64,000 nucleotides of DNA. It comes from Lentisphaeria bacterium (lineage in GTDB: Bacteria > Verrucomicrobiota > Lentisphaeria > Victivallales > Victivallaceae). A model generated the notes under the pieces. It was given only the letters and a program-made list of their open reading frames with translations, searched no databases and was not told the origin of the DNA. Positions 23,056 through 32,413 of the stretch are shown piece by piece (positions within the stretch are counted from its first letter, which is position 1; each line of letters opens with the position of its first letter). The translations under genes and the position numbers were made by a program. Location of the stretch: NCBI GenBank assembly GCA_017457105.1, contig JAFTIA010000064.1, positions 1 to 64,000 on the forward strand, given 5' to 3'.

Positions 23056-25890
23056 ATGAGCAAGTTCTTATTTGCCGGACTGTTGTGCCTCGGCATTTTG
23101 AATGCAGTCATTGCTGCAGATACCTTACCGCAACTGCCGGGTACCCCGCTGAAACCGGTTTGGAAAGCCCATGCCGTCGCCGCCGTTCAGGACGGAGTTT
23201 ACCGTCTGGCCGCCATCCCCACAAAAGCAGGAGTCAATTACGCCGGATTCCGGGTCAGCATGACCGGCTCCATAAAAGAACAGGCCATTGCCTTTACTGT
23301 AAAAACCGCCGAACCCGGCGCGCCGACCGCTTTGTATGTGCGTATTTATGACAAAAAGAATAAATGTATCGGCTCCTGGTGGAGCTGGAACGCAAACCTT
23401 TCGCCGCAAGCCACAGAATTTACACTGATCCCCGGGGAAAACGCCGGGCGGCTTCCCTGGCAGGAGGCGGATGTAAAATCGCAGGATACGGAAGTTGCCC
23501 GGATCGATTTTATTTTCGGTCAGCGCAACACGGTGGGGAAGCTCTTTCAGGTGGAAGTGACCAATCTCCGGTTTATCAGGGCCGCAGAAATCAAAAAAGC
23601 GGATGTCCCGGAAAAAGCAAAAAAAATCGACATTACCGCCCTGTCCGACAAAGGTTTTGAAGATCTGGGGATCCCTGCCCTGTCAGCGGAACTCCGGGGG
23701 TCCATCGCTTACATGGAAAAAGGCAGGCATTATCTTCTGACCCGTCCCCAGGATCATGGAAAAACCGGATATCTTCTCCTGACGGATCTGGATTCCGGCA
23801 AAACCGAACAGTATTTCAACCCGCCGGAGATCCATCAGCGGGACAATTTCGGCTCCATTCTCACCAGCCGGGGCCTCTTCCTTTATGACCACGGCGGCAA
23901 GATCATCGCCTTTGATACCAAGAGCCGCAAGACCACATATCTCGGTCAGCCGGACAAATCTACAAGTCATTACATGGTTTGTACCGAAGCCCCGGATGGT
24001 ACGGTGTATTTCGGCGGCACCTATACCGCTGTACTGGTATCCTGGAACCCGGATACCGGCAAGTTCCGCAATTACGGCAGAATGGATCCCAAAGAAAAGT
24101 ATGTCAGCACACTGGCCACGGATAAAAACGGCTATGTCTATTGCGGGATCTCCTACGCCCGTGCCAATCTGGTGGCGCTGGATCCAAAGACCGGCAAGAT
24201 CACCCAAATCATTCCGGAAAACATGCGGGGTGTCGGAAAAGGCGAAGTCCGTTCCGGTGCAGATGGATATGCGTATGTAAAATACGGAAAATTTTCTGCC
24301 AAAATGCTGAATGGCAAAATCGTGGAAGAAAATACGGGGCTCCCGGCCGCAAAGGATTTGCGCCCCATCAAAGCCGCTGCTTACGGCGGGAAGTTATGGC
24401 GATTCCCGGATGGAGCAAGGGTATTGAATTTAAGTCTGGACGATAAAACCATTACTTATGAAGATCCGCGGGGAAAACAGAAAGTGATCGATATGCCTTA
24501 TCGGTCCAACGGACTGCATTTCACCAGCATGGGAGGCGGCAATGGCAGGATTTTCGGCTCCACCAGTCACCCCATGCACTTTGTAGAATATAATGTCAGG
24601 GAGAACAAACTTACAGATCATGGCGCACACCCCGCCGTCGGCGGCGGGAATTTCTGCAATATCACGGCAGGTCAGGACGGCAAAGTTTATATGTGCCAGT
24701 ATCCTGCAGGAAAGCTGTGGCAGTTTGATCCGGAAAAACCCTTTCTGGCGCAGTTGCGCGGCATCATTCTTCCCCCCGGCGCACTGGACCCTGCCGATCT
24801 CAGCAAAATCGGCAAAGTAAAAAACGGAAAACTCTCTCTGCTCAGCGGCAATAAGATCCTGCTTTGTCTGGGCTGGAAAGACGGTGCAGAATTTACCTTT
24901 CCTTTGAAAGTGGAAAAGGCGGGGACTTATTACCTGAATGTACAGGCGTACGAACACAGCATTTACGGATCGGCAACTTTTGCGTTTCAGGGCAAAAAGA
25001 AAAAGATGAACCTGCAAAATGTCCATGACAGATCCACGGGCTTTCATCTGGGGCCCTTCAAACTTGCACCGGGAACCTATCCGCTATCCATCGTCAGCAG
25101 GTCCAACGGAAAATCCTCCAAGCCCATGTTCGGCTTGAACGGTCTTCTGCTCTCGCAGGACAAGCCCCTTTCCATGCAGAAAACCGGCAAAAATGACGCC
25201 AATCCCAAAACACTCGGTCAATGGAAACTGGATGTAACACGCCCCCGGGCGGTGCAAATGCACCCGGATGGAAAACATGTAGTCATTTCCGGCTACCCGG
25301 ATTACGGCTATTGCGGAGGCGGCTTCGGCATCCACAACCTTGCCACCGGCAAAAACACGCTGATCAAAGACTGGCTGAACGGACACAGCTGCATTACTTT
25401 CCGCTTTGCGGATAATGGTGACATTGTTGGCGGCACCGACATTGCCGCCCCCGGCGGCGGACATCAGGTGGCAAAGGCCCCCGCCATCTTCCGGCTGGAT
25501 TGGAAAACCGGAAAAGTTACTGCTTTTACAGAATTCCCCGGTTACTCGCTTGTTGCCGATGTGGAATTGTGGAAAAATAAACTTTATGCGGTGCTGCCCA
25601 ACGGCGATCTTGCCGTTGCAGATCCGGGGACTATGAAGATCGAGAAAAAAATCCCCAACGGGAGTTTGGGATACGGCCGCCGCAATACGCTTCTGAAAAC
25701 ATCGGATGACCGGCTCTTTTTCCTGCAAACCAATGCAATATCGGAGATCCATCCGGTCACCGGGGAAAAAATCCCCCTCGCCCGGATGAAATATCCTCTT
25801 TCTTCTGCCGGCGCAGTGGATTCAGGACACATCTATTACTCGTCCGGAACCCATGTGATCCGCTGGCAAATCCCGGCACCGTTAAAGTAA
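23056..25890 (+). CDS. Secreted multi-domain propeller protein, copy 1
   Basis: A 944-residue exported protein; signal peptide at 1-20. After a jelly-roll-like domain (25-185) it has repeated strands of a beta-propeller type (about 200-560, with DLDSGKTEQYFNPPE, SWNPDTGKFRNYGRMDP and LVALDPKTGKI). A beta-sandwich (about 600-725, FPLKVEKAGTYYLNVQAYEH) resembles carbohydrate-binding modules. The C-terminal part (735-944) has further propeller-like strands (RPRAVQMHPDGKHVVI, GFGIHNLATGKN, IVGGTDIAAPGGG). The layout recalls SMP/YncE-like or virginiamycin-B-lyase-like propellers. It is the most divergent of three tandem copies. No catalytic motif is recognised. Confidence 0.6.
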   Translation: MSKFLFAGLLCLGILNAVIAADTLPQLPGTPLKPVWKAHAVAAVQDGVYRLAAIPTKAGVNYAGFRVSMTGSIKEQAIAFTVKTAEPGAPTALYVRIYDKKNKCIGSWWSWNANLSPQATEFTLIPGENAGRLPWQEADVKSQDTEVARIDFIFGQRNTVGKLFQVEVTNLRFIRAAEIKKADVPEKAKKIDITALSDKGFEDLGIPALSAELRGSIAYMEKGRHYLLTRPQDHGKTGYLLLTDLDSGKTEQYFNPPEIHQRDNFGSILTSRGLFLYDHGGKIIAFDTKSRKTTYLGQPDKSTSHYMVCTEAPDGTVYFGGTYTAVLVSWNPDTGKFRNYGRMDPKEKYVSTLATDKNGYVYCGISYARANLVALDPKTGKITQIIPENMRGVGKGEVRSGADGYAYVKYGKFSAKMLNGKIVEENTGLPAAKDLRPIKAAAYGGKLWRFPDGARVLNLSLDDKTITYEDPRGKQKVIDMPYRSNGLHFTSMGGGNGRIFGSTSHPMHFVEYNVRENKLTDHGAHPAVGGGNFCNITAGQDGKVYMCQYPAGKLWQFDPEKPFLAQLRGIILPPGALDPADLSKIGKVKNGKLSLLSGNKILLCLGWKDGAEFTFPLKVEKAGTYYLNVQAYEHSIYGSATFAFQGKKKKMNLQNVHDRSTGFHLGPFKLAPGTYPLSIVSRSNGKSSKPMFGLNGLLLSQDKPLSMQKTGKNDANPKTLGQWKLDVTRPRAVQMHPDGKHVVISGYPDYGYCGGGFGIHNLATGKNTLIKDWLNGHSCITFRFADNGDIVGGTDIAAPGGGHQVAKAPAIFRLDWKTGKVTAFTEFPGYSLVADVELWKNKLYAVLPNGDLAVADPGTMKIEKKIPNGSLGYGRRNTLLKTSDDRLFFLQTNAISEIHPVTGEKIPLARMKYPLSSAGAVDSGHIYYSSGTHVIRWQIPAPLK

Positions 25891-25899
25891 ATGAATATC

Positions 25900-25930
25900 C
25901 AGGAGATTTTGGCGAACCTCCTGTTTCTTT
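25900..25930 (+). terminator. Hairpin with T tract after propeller copy 1
   Basis: CAGGAG (25900-25905) pairs with CTCCTG (25918-25923), followed by TTTCTTTT. The stem is short (6 bp), so termination is probably partial. Confidence 0.5.
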
Positions 25931-25969
25931 TGACATAAACAATATCTTATAAAACGAAAGGATTTTTTC

Positions 25970-28795
25970 ATGAAAAAACAGCTTTGGGCGGGGATTCTTG
26001 CCGGATGCCTCGTTTTCTCCGCATCAGCGGCAGAAGATTTCTCCGGGAAACTCCCGCAGCTTGCGGGGCAGAAAATCAAAACCACATGGAACGCCCCGGC
26101 CGCAGCCGCCGTGCAGAATGGCACCTACACCCTTGCGGCAGTTCTTCCCAAAGAGATGGTACATTACGCCGGATTCCGGATCAATATGACCGGTGACCTT
26201 TCTAAAGAAGCATTGCGCTTTGATATTTCCAGCAGTACGCCGGAAAAAAGCCGGGCTCTCTACATCCGCTGTTTTGATGCTCAAAACAAGTGTGTTGCCT
26301 CCTGGAAAACATGGAGTTCCCCTGCCACCACCAAAACTGCAACAGTCATTTTGGCAGCAGAACGCAACAGTCACGGTCTGGTTTGGGAACCGGAAATGGT
26401 CAAGTCTGCAAGTAAAACGTTTACCAAAATTGAATTCATTATCGGTCACAAGGGTAAAGCCGGGACTGTTTACGATGCAAAATTCAGCAAGATCGGCATG
26501 TGCGCGATCCCCAAAACGGCAACCATGACTAAAACCGCAGTTCCTGCCAAACTTTCCAGCGAAGGCTTTGAAATTCTCGGCATCCCGGCCAAATCGGCAG
26601 AAATCCGGAGTTCTATCGGCTACATCGATAATGGCCGTCATTACCTCCTGACCCGTCCCCAGGATCACGGCAAGACCGGCTATCTCCTGCTGACGGATCT
26701 TGATTCCGGCAAAACCGAACAGTATTTCAACCCCAAAGAAGTCCGGCAGGGGGACAGTTTCGGCTCCATTCTCACCAGCAAAGGGCTTTTTATCTACGAC
26801 CAGCAGGGGGCAAATGTGGTGGTGTTTGATACAAAAACACAGAAATACCGCAATCTTGGCCGCCCGGAACCGCGTGCACAGCATTTTATGGTTTATACCG
26901 AAGCCCCGGACGGCACGGTGTATCTGGGGGGCTATCCCCGGGCAACGATCACCTCATGGAACCCCGAAACCGGAGAGTTCCGCAACTATGGCCGCATGGA
27001 TCCCAAAGAAAGCTATCTCAACCAGATCGCAACGGACAAAAACGGCTATGTCTATTGCGGTATCGGTTCTGCCCGTGCCAATCTTGTCGCTCTTGACCCC
27101 AAAACCGGAAAAGTAACGCAGATCATCCCGGAAAATTTGCGCAAGCTGGGCTGGGGCAACGCCATTTCCGGTGAAGACGGCTATGCGTACCTTGTCTTTG
27201 GCGGCTTTTCTGCCAAAATGCTGGATGGAAAAATCGTGGAAACCAATGTTACTCCGGCCGCTCCCCGCAAGATCCTCGCCGCCAAATACGGCGGGAGATT
27301 GTGGAAATTTGATGACGGCACAAGAGTTCTCAATGTGGATTTGTATAAAAATATCGTTACTTATCAGGGCTTGAACGGCAAACGCCGTGATATTCCTTTT
27401 GACTATGTGTCCGGCGGGCTGCATTACACCAGTATGGGCGGCGATGGTAAAGGCAAGGTTTTCGGCTCCACCAGCCACCCCATGCACTTTGCGGAATATG
27501 ATGCCAACTCCGGCAAAATCACCGACCACGGCCCCCATGCCATCGTTTCCGGCGGGAACTTCTGCAACATTACATACGCCAAAGACGGCACCGTTTATAT
27601 GTGTGAATACGCAGGCGGCCGCTTGTGGAAGTATGATACAACAAAAGCCTTTGACGGCGGCAAAACTGATACGCTGCCGAAAATCCCCGGCATGATGAAT
27701 GTTTCGGAGCTCCACCAGATCGGCAAGGCACAGAAGGGGCATTTCACACTCGTTTCCCACCGTATCCTGCTTTGCTACGGTGATCAGGAAAACGCCACAT
27801 TCACCTTCCCGCTTCAAGTTACTAAAACAGGAGAAACCCATGTAAACATCCTTGCTTATGAACACGGCATTTACGGAACTGCAACGTTTGAGTTTCAGGG
27901 GAAATCCCGCAAAGTTAATCTGCAGAATATTGTCAACCGCAACAAAATGGTCAATATGCCTCCGGTATTTTTAAAGCCGGGAACCTATCCATTGAAAGTC
28001 ACCGTCCGCAGTCACGGCGGGGACTCCCGCCCCATGGTGGGGCTCCTCGGGATCGCTGTTACAGACAGCAGACTCGTCCTGCCGAAAAAACAGAAAATCG
28101 AAACCAATCCGAAGATCCTCGGGGCATGGCCCCAGCAGGTCACGCGCCCCCGTGCGGTGCAAGTGCATCCGGATGGCAAACATGTAGTGATCGCCGGATA
28201 TGCCGGATACGGTCTTTGCGGAGGGAGTTTCGGGATCCACAACCTTGCCACCGGCAAGAACAGTGTTCTCTCGGACTGGCTGGAAGGACACAGCTGTATC
28301 ACTTTCCGGTTTGACAACAACGGTGATATCGTTGGCGGAACAGACATTTCCGCTCCCGGCGGCGGCCACACCGTGGCGACCAGGCCCGCCATTTTCCGAA
28401 TCGACTGGAAAACAAAAAAAGTTGCGGCTTACACGGAAATCGAAAATGTCCGCTATGTCGCCGCCGTGGAATTGTGGAACGGCAAACTCTATGCGGCACT
28501 GGCTGACAGCCGGGTGATCGTGGCAGATCCCCAAACGATGAAGGTGGAACGGGTCTTTGCCGCAAACGGATTGGGAACACCGGTCCGCAATGCACTGATG
28601 AAGTCGGCAGACAACCGGCTTTTCTTCCTGCAGACAAACGGCATTTCGGAATTCCATCCCAAATCCGGAGATATGGTTCCCCGCTGCAGACCGCTGCAGG
28701 GGATCGGCACTGCGGGCACGATCAATAACGGCTATATTTATTTCGCCTGCAATGTTCACTTTGCCCGCTGGAAAATTCCGGCGCCGTTAAAGTAA
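25970..28795 (+). CDS. Secreted multi-domain propeller protein, copy 2
   Basis: A 941-residue paralog of the protein before it, with the same signal peptide plus four-part layout. Identity to copy 3 is visibly high, for instance HPDGKHVVIAGYAGYGLCGG and SVLSDWLEGHSCITFRF, each identical in the two. The N-terminal domain is less conserved. It starts 79 bases after copy 1, with AAAGGA before the ATG and TTGACA at 25930 as a possible -35 for a separate promoter without a clear -10. Expressed as an exported surface or periplasmic protein; function unknown, likely glycan binding or processing. Confidence 0.6.
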   Translation: MKKQLWAGILAGCLVFSASAAEDFSGKLPQLAGQKIKTTWNAPAAAAVQNGTYTLAAVLPKEMVHYAGFRINMTGDLSKEALRFDISSSTPEKSRALYIRCFDAQNKCVASWKTWSSPATTKTATVILAAERNSHGLVWEPEMVKSASKTFTKIEFIIGHKGKAGTVYDAKFSKIGMCAIPKTATMTKTAVPAKLSSEGFEILGIPAKSAEIRSSIGYIDNGRHYLLTRPQDHGKTGYLLLTDLDSGKTEQYFNPKEVRQGDSFGSILTSKGLFIYDQQGANVVVFDTKTQKYRNLGRPEPRAQHFMVYTEAPDGTVYLGGYPRATITSWNPETGEFRNYGRMDPKESYLNQIATDKNGYVYCGIGSARANLVALDPKTGKVTQIIPENLRKLGWGNAISGEDGYAYLVFGGFSAKMLDGKIVETNVTPAAPRKILAAKYGGRLWKFDDGTRVLNVDLYKNIVTYQGLNGKRRDIPFDYVSGGLHYTSMGGDGKGKVFGSTSHPMHFAEYDANSGKITDHGPHAIVSGGNFCNITYAKDGTVYMCEYAGGRLWKYDTTKAFDGGKTDTLPKIPGMMNVSELHQIGKAQKGHFTLVSHRILLCYGDQENATFTFPLQVTKTGETHVNILAYEHGIYGTATFEFQGKSRKVNLQNIVNRNKMVNMPPVFLKPGTYPLKVTVRSHGGDSRPMVGLLGIAVTDSRLVLPKKQKIETNPKILGAWPQQVTRPRAVQVHPDGKHVVIAGYAGYGLCGGSFGIHNLATGKNSVLSDWLEGHSCITFRFDNNGDIVGGTDISAPGGGHTVATRPAIFRIDWKTKKVAAYTEIENVRYVAAVELWNGKLYAALADSRVIVADPQTMKVERVFAANGLGTPVRNALMKSADNRLFFLQTNGISEFHPKSGDMVPRCRPLQGIGTAGTINNGYIYFACNVHFARWKIPAPLK

Positions 28796-28810
28796 ATCGT
28801 TTTTTCGCAA

Positions 28811-28838
28811 GTCCGGCAGAAATGCCGGACTTTTTTTT
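28811..28838 (+). terminator. Rho-independent terminator after propeller copy 2
   Basis: GTCCGGCA and TGCCGGAC (28811-28818 with 28823-28830) form an 8-bp stem with a GAAA loop, followed by eight T. Confidence 0.93.
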
Positions 28839-28864
28839 GCAAAAAAATAAAATAATGCTATCTT
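28836..28864 (+). promoter_or_regulatory. Promoter of propeller copy 3
   Basis: TTTGCA, 17 bases, TATCTT with TGC before it. The -35 overlaps the end of the preceding terminator. A leader of about 200 bases follows before the ATG at 29080. Confidence 0.55.
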
Positions 28865-28871
28865 AAGAGAT

Positions 28872-28885
28872 GATTTCAAAAGTCA
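28872..28885. promoter_or_regulatory. Candidate operator, TTTCAAAAGTCA family, copy 1
   Basis: GATTTCAAAAGTCA lies just downstream of the -10, where a repressor would block initiation. The same core occurs at 35593-35609 and, inverted, at 35629-35645. Confidence 0.45.
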
Positions 28886-29079
28886 TTCAAAAAATGGTAA
28901 AGATGTCATTCGCGAAGAAAAGCAAAGGATAATTTGAGGTTGCTGCCCGTAAGACAACAGCCGGAAACGCGCCCTTTGCAGATCAAAAAAGGGGACTCTT
29001 CAGCCATTTTGAGGAGTTTTGAAAATACCGCTCTAACTTATCATTTTTAATTCAATATTATTAGGAAAAGGAGTTGATG
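28886..29079 (+). other. Long leader before propeller copy 3, no gene seen
   Basis: These 194 bases hold no supported reading frame. GGTTGCTG and CAACAGCC around 28939-28967 could pair imperfectly. I recognise no riboswitch or attenuator. Confidence 0.4.
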
Positions 29080-31902
29080 ATGAAAAAAATATTGCTGGCA
29101 TATCTGCTTGCCGGATATGCAGTTTTCTCCGCATCTGCCGCAGAAAATCATGCGGCAAAACTTCCTGTACTTGCCGGGGAAAAAGTTCAGACCACATGGA
29201 GCGGCCCGTCTGTCGCCACGGTAAAGAATGGGGTCTATACCCTTTATGCCGTTCTGCCGGACAACATGATCCATTATGCCGGATTCAAATTCAAAATGCA
29301 GGGCGATTTGGCAAAACAGGCGTTGCAGTTTACCGTTTCCAGCACTGCACCGGGCAAGACCCGGGCTCTCTATGTCCGGTGTTATGACAAGCAGAATAAG
29401 TGTATCGCCTCCTGGTCAACATGGAATTCGCCTGTAACATCCGCCCCGCAAACGCTGACAGTTGCGCCCGGAATCGGATACAAAAGTCTGGAGTGGGAAC
29501 CGGGTGTGGTGAATGCTGACGGCACGGCCTTTGAAACGATCGAATTCATTTTCGGACACAAGGGAAAAGCCGGAGCGGTTTATGATGCCAAAATTGAAAA
29601 AATTGGATTTTGCGCCATCCCCAAAGAGGATAAGTCTTTTTCCAGACCCAAAATCACGGCAAATATATCCAGAGAAAAAATTGAACTTCTCGGCATTGCG
29701 GCTAAATCTTCTGAACTGCGCGGCTCCATTGCATTTATGGAAAACGGCCGCCGTTACCTCCTTACCCGTCCGCAGGATCACGGTCAAACAGGGTACATTC
29801 TGCTGACTGATTTGGAAAGCGGCAAGACGGAACAGTTCTTCAACCCTCCGGAAGTCCGTCAAGGCGACAGTTTTGGCGCGATCCTGACCGGTAAAGGTTA
29901 TTATCTATATGATCAACAGGGAGGCAATGTAGTCCTTTTTGACCTCAAGACCCGGAAATTCCGCAATCTGGGGCGCCCGGAATCCAGGGCGATGCATTTC
30001 ATGGTTTATACCGAAGCCCCGGATGGCACTGTATATCTGGGGGGCTATCCGCAAGCCACCCTCACTGCGTGGAATCCGGAAACCGGAAAATTCCGCAACT
30101 ACGGACGCATGGATCCCAAAGAAAGTTATCTGAACAAAATCGCTACGGATAAGAACGGCTATGTTTATTGCGGCATCGGTTCTGCCCGTGCCAATCTGGT
30201 TGCCCTCGATCCCAAAACCGGCAAAGTAACACAAATCATTCCGGAAAACATGCGCAGCATCGGCTGGGGGGAAGCCATTACCGGGAGTGACGGCTATGCC
30301 TATCTTATCTTCGGTAAATTCCGGGCCAAAATGCTGGACGGAAAAATCGTGGCAACGGATGTTGCGCTCCCCGCTCCGAAAAAAATCCTTGCCACCAAAT
30401 ACGGCGAAAAAATGTGGCAATTTGAAAACGGCACCCGGGTCACCGGTGTGGATCTGTATAAAAAAGTGATCACCTATCAGGGGCTTGATGGTAAAAAGAA
30501 AGAAATTCCCTTTGATTATCAGTCTGGCGGGCTTTCCTATACCAGCATTGGTGCTGACGGCAAAGGCAGGATCTACGGCTCCACCAATCACCCCATGCAC
30601 TTTGTGGAATATAATGCCAATGCCGGAAAAATGACAGATCACGGCCCGCACACCGTTGTTAGCGGCGGTAATTTCTGCAATATGACTTATGCAAAAGACG
30701 GCACTGTTTATCTGTGTGAATACGCGGGCGGCCGCTTGTGGAAATTCAACCCGGGAAAGCCCTTTGACGGCGGAAATAATGTCGCCCCGCCCCTGCCCGC
30801 CTCCATCGGCGCCCCGGAAATGCAGCAGATCGGCAAAGCGGAAAAGGGCCATTTCACCCTCATCGGGAACTCTATTCTTCTTTGTTTCGGGGATCAGGAT
30901 GGAGCGACCTTTACATTCCCGGTCAACATCAAAAAATCCGGCAAATATTTTGTAAATATGCTTGCCTTTGAACATGCTGTATATGGCACAGCCACCTTTG
31001 ATTTTCAGGGGCAAAAACAAACAGTCAATCTGCAGAAAACACTGGACCGTTCCAGGTTGATCACGCTTGGCCCTGTTGACTTGACGCCCGGCTCATATCC
31101 TCTGGCAATCACGGTCAAAAGCCATGGCGGAAGCTCCAAACCCATGGCAGGGATCCTTGCCATGTCCGTAACCGATAAACCTGCCAAACTGGCAGCACAC
31201 ACAGAAGAAACCAACCCCAAGGTTCTTGGGGTATGGAACCTGCAAGTGACCCGCCCCCGGGCTGTGCAGATCCATCCGGATGGCAAACATGTGGTCATTG
31301 CCGGATATGCCGGATACGGCTTGTGTGGAGGCAGTTTCGGGATCCATAACCTTGCCACCGGAAAAAACAGTGTTCTTTCGGACTGGCTGGAAGGTCACAG
31401 TTGTATTACATTCCGCTTTACGGAAAAAGGTGATATTGTGGGAGGCAGTGACATTTCCGCACCGGGGGGCGGCTATGTCAAAGCAGTGCATCCCGCCATC
31501 TTCCGCATTGACTGGAAAACGAAAAAAGTCGTTGCATCCAAAGAACTTCCAGACATCTCCTATGTTGCGGCGGTGGAATTGTGGAATGGCAAACTTTATG
31601 CGGCGTTAAGCAATGGACAAGTTGTGGTGGCAGATCCGGAAACCATGAACATTGAACGGACTTTTGCCTCCAACGGGAAAGGCACTCCCGTGCGGAACGC
31701 CTTGATGAAAACCCCGGACAACCGGCTTTTCCTCCTGCAATATGGCGGCATATCGGAATTCCATCCCCAATCCGGCGACCTGTATTTGCGGTGCGTTCCC
31801 CAAGCCGCTATTTCGACAGGCGGCGCCGTTTATAACGGCTATCTGTACTTTGCATGCAAAGTCCAATATGCCCGCTGGAAAATTCCGGCACCGCTGAAAT
31901 AA
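29080..31902 (+). CDS. Secreted multi-domain propeller protein, copy 3
   Basis: A 940-residue paralog of copies 1 and 2, with the same layout: signal peptide, jelly roll, propeller-like repeats, a beta-sandwich, and the conserved C-terminal region. The start at 29080 is chosen because GGAG lies 6 bases before it; ATG 29077 and TTG 29074 are too close. It has its own promoter and a candidate operator, unlike copy 2. Near-identical short stretches with copy 2 imply recent duplication or gene conversion in the C-terminal half. Its end is followed by a symmetrical terminator. Confidence 0.6.
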   Translation: MKKILLAYLLAGYAVFSASAAENHAAKLPVLAGEKVQTTWSGPSVATVKNGVYTLYAVLPDNMIHYAGFKFKMQGDLAKQALQFTVSSTAPGKTRALYVRCYDKQNKCIASWSTWNSPVTSAPQTLTVAPGIGYKSLEWEPGVVNADGTAFETIEFIFGHKGKAGAVYDAKIEKIGFCAIPKEDKSFSRPKITANISREKIELLGIAAKSSELRGSIAFMENGRRYLLTRPQDHGQTGYILLTDLESGKTEQFFNPPEVRQGDSFGAILTGKGYYLYDQQGGNVVLFDLKTRKFRNLGRPESRAMHFMVYTEAPDGTVYLGGYPQATLTAWNPETGKFRNYGRMDPKESYLNKIATDKNGYVYCGIGSARANLVALDPKTGKVTQIIPENMRSIGWGEAITGSDGYAYLIFGKFRAKMLDGKIVATDVALPAPKKILATKYGEKMWQFENGTRVTGVDLYKKVITYQGLDGKKKEIPFDYQSGGLSYTSIGADGKGRIYGSTNHPMHFVEYNANAGKMTDHGPHTVVSGGNFCNMTYAKDGTVYLCEYAGGRLWKFNPGKPFDGGNNVAPPLPASIGAPEMQQIGKAEKGHFTLIGNSILLCFGDQDGATFTFPVNIKKSGKYFVNMLAFEHAVYGTATFDFQGQKQTVNLQKTLDRSRLITLGPVDLTPGSYPLAITVKSHGGSSKPMAGILAMSVTDKPAKLAAHTEETNPKVLGVWNLQVTRPRAVQIHPDGKHVVIAGYAGYGLCGGSFGIHNLATGKNSVLSDWLEGHSCITFRFTEKGDIVGGSDISAPGGGYVKAVHPAIFRIDWKTKKVVASKELPDISYVAAVELWNGKLYAALSNGQVVVADPETMNIERTFASNGKGTPVRNALMKTPDNRLFLLQYGGISEFHPQSGDLYLRCVPQAAISTGGAVYNGYLYFACKVQYARWKIPAPLK

Positions 31903-31910
31903 GCGGCACA

Positions 31911-31946
31911 ACAAAATCCCGGCGCTGAACGCTTCCGGGATTTTGT
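31911..31946. terminator. Bidirectional terminator between convergent genes
   Basis: ACAAAATCCCGG (31911-31922) and CCGGGATTTTGT (31935-31946) form a 12-bp stem with A and T on opposite flanks, suiting both the propeller gene and the CYTH gene. Confidence 0.88.
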
Positions 31947-31947
31947 T

Positions 31948-32412
31948 TTACTTGCGCATCGACCATGGCAGACGGGCTAGCGAGCCATTATAATACTGCC
32001 CCTCCCCCGTGACTTCTTTCCCGATCCACGGGGGGAGTTCAAATACTTCATCTTCACGGATAAGTTCTATTTCCGCCAGTTCCAAGCCCGCATTGACACC
32101 TTCAAAAATGTCTATTTCCCAGATTTTACCGCCGAACGGCACAATGTGCCGGGTCTTGCAGACTTCATATCCGGCACATAATGTATCCAGCATTTCAACA
32201 GCATCTTCTGCCGGGATCGCATACTCATATTCTGCCCGTGAACAACCTCTGGTTACACTTTTGATCGTGATAAACCCTTCGCTTCCGGCAAGCCGCACCC
32301 GGACTGTCGGCCGTTGAGAAAGATAATTCTGCCGCATTTTGATAGAACGGACAACATGTTTTTTCCAGGAATCATCCGCCAGCAAAAACTTGCGTTCGAT
32401 CTCGGATGCCAT
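31948..32412 (-). CDS. CYTH-domain protein (ygiF/triphosphatase-like)
   Basis: A 154-residue single-domain protein of the CYTH family, which binds triphosphates through a tunnel of charged strands; members act as inorganic triphosphatases, thiamine triphosphatases or class IV adenylate cyclases. The family signature EIERKFLL is at residues 4-11; alternating Arg/Lys/Glu strands (VRVRLAG, EGFITIKS, AEYEYAIP, WEIDIFEG, LELAEIEL) complete the fold. It starts one base after the stop of the glycosidase gene (reading minus) and is co-transcribed with it. The substrate is not predictable. Confidence 0.88.
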   Translation of the reverse strand: MASEIERKFLLADDSWKKHVVRSIKMRQNYLSQRPTVRVRLAGSEGFITIKSVTRGCSRAEYEYAIPAEDAVEMLDTLCAGYEVCKTRHIVPFGGKIWEIDIFEGVNAGLELAEIELIREDEVFELPPWIGKEVTGEGQYYNGSLARLPWSMRK

Positions 32413-32413
32413 T

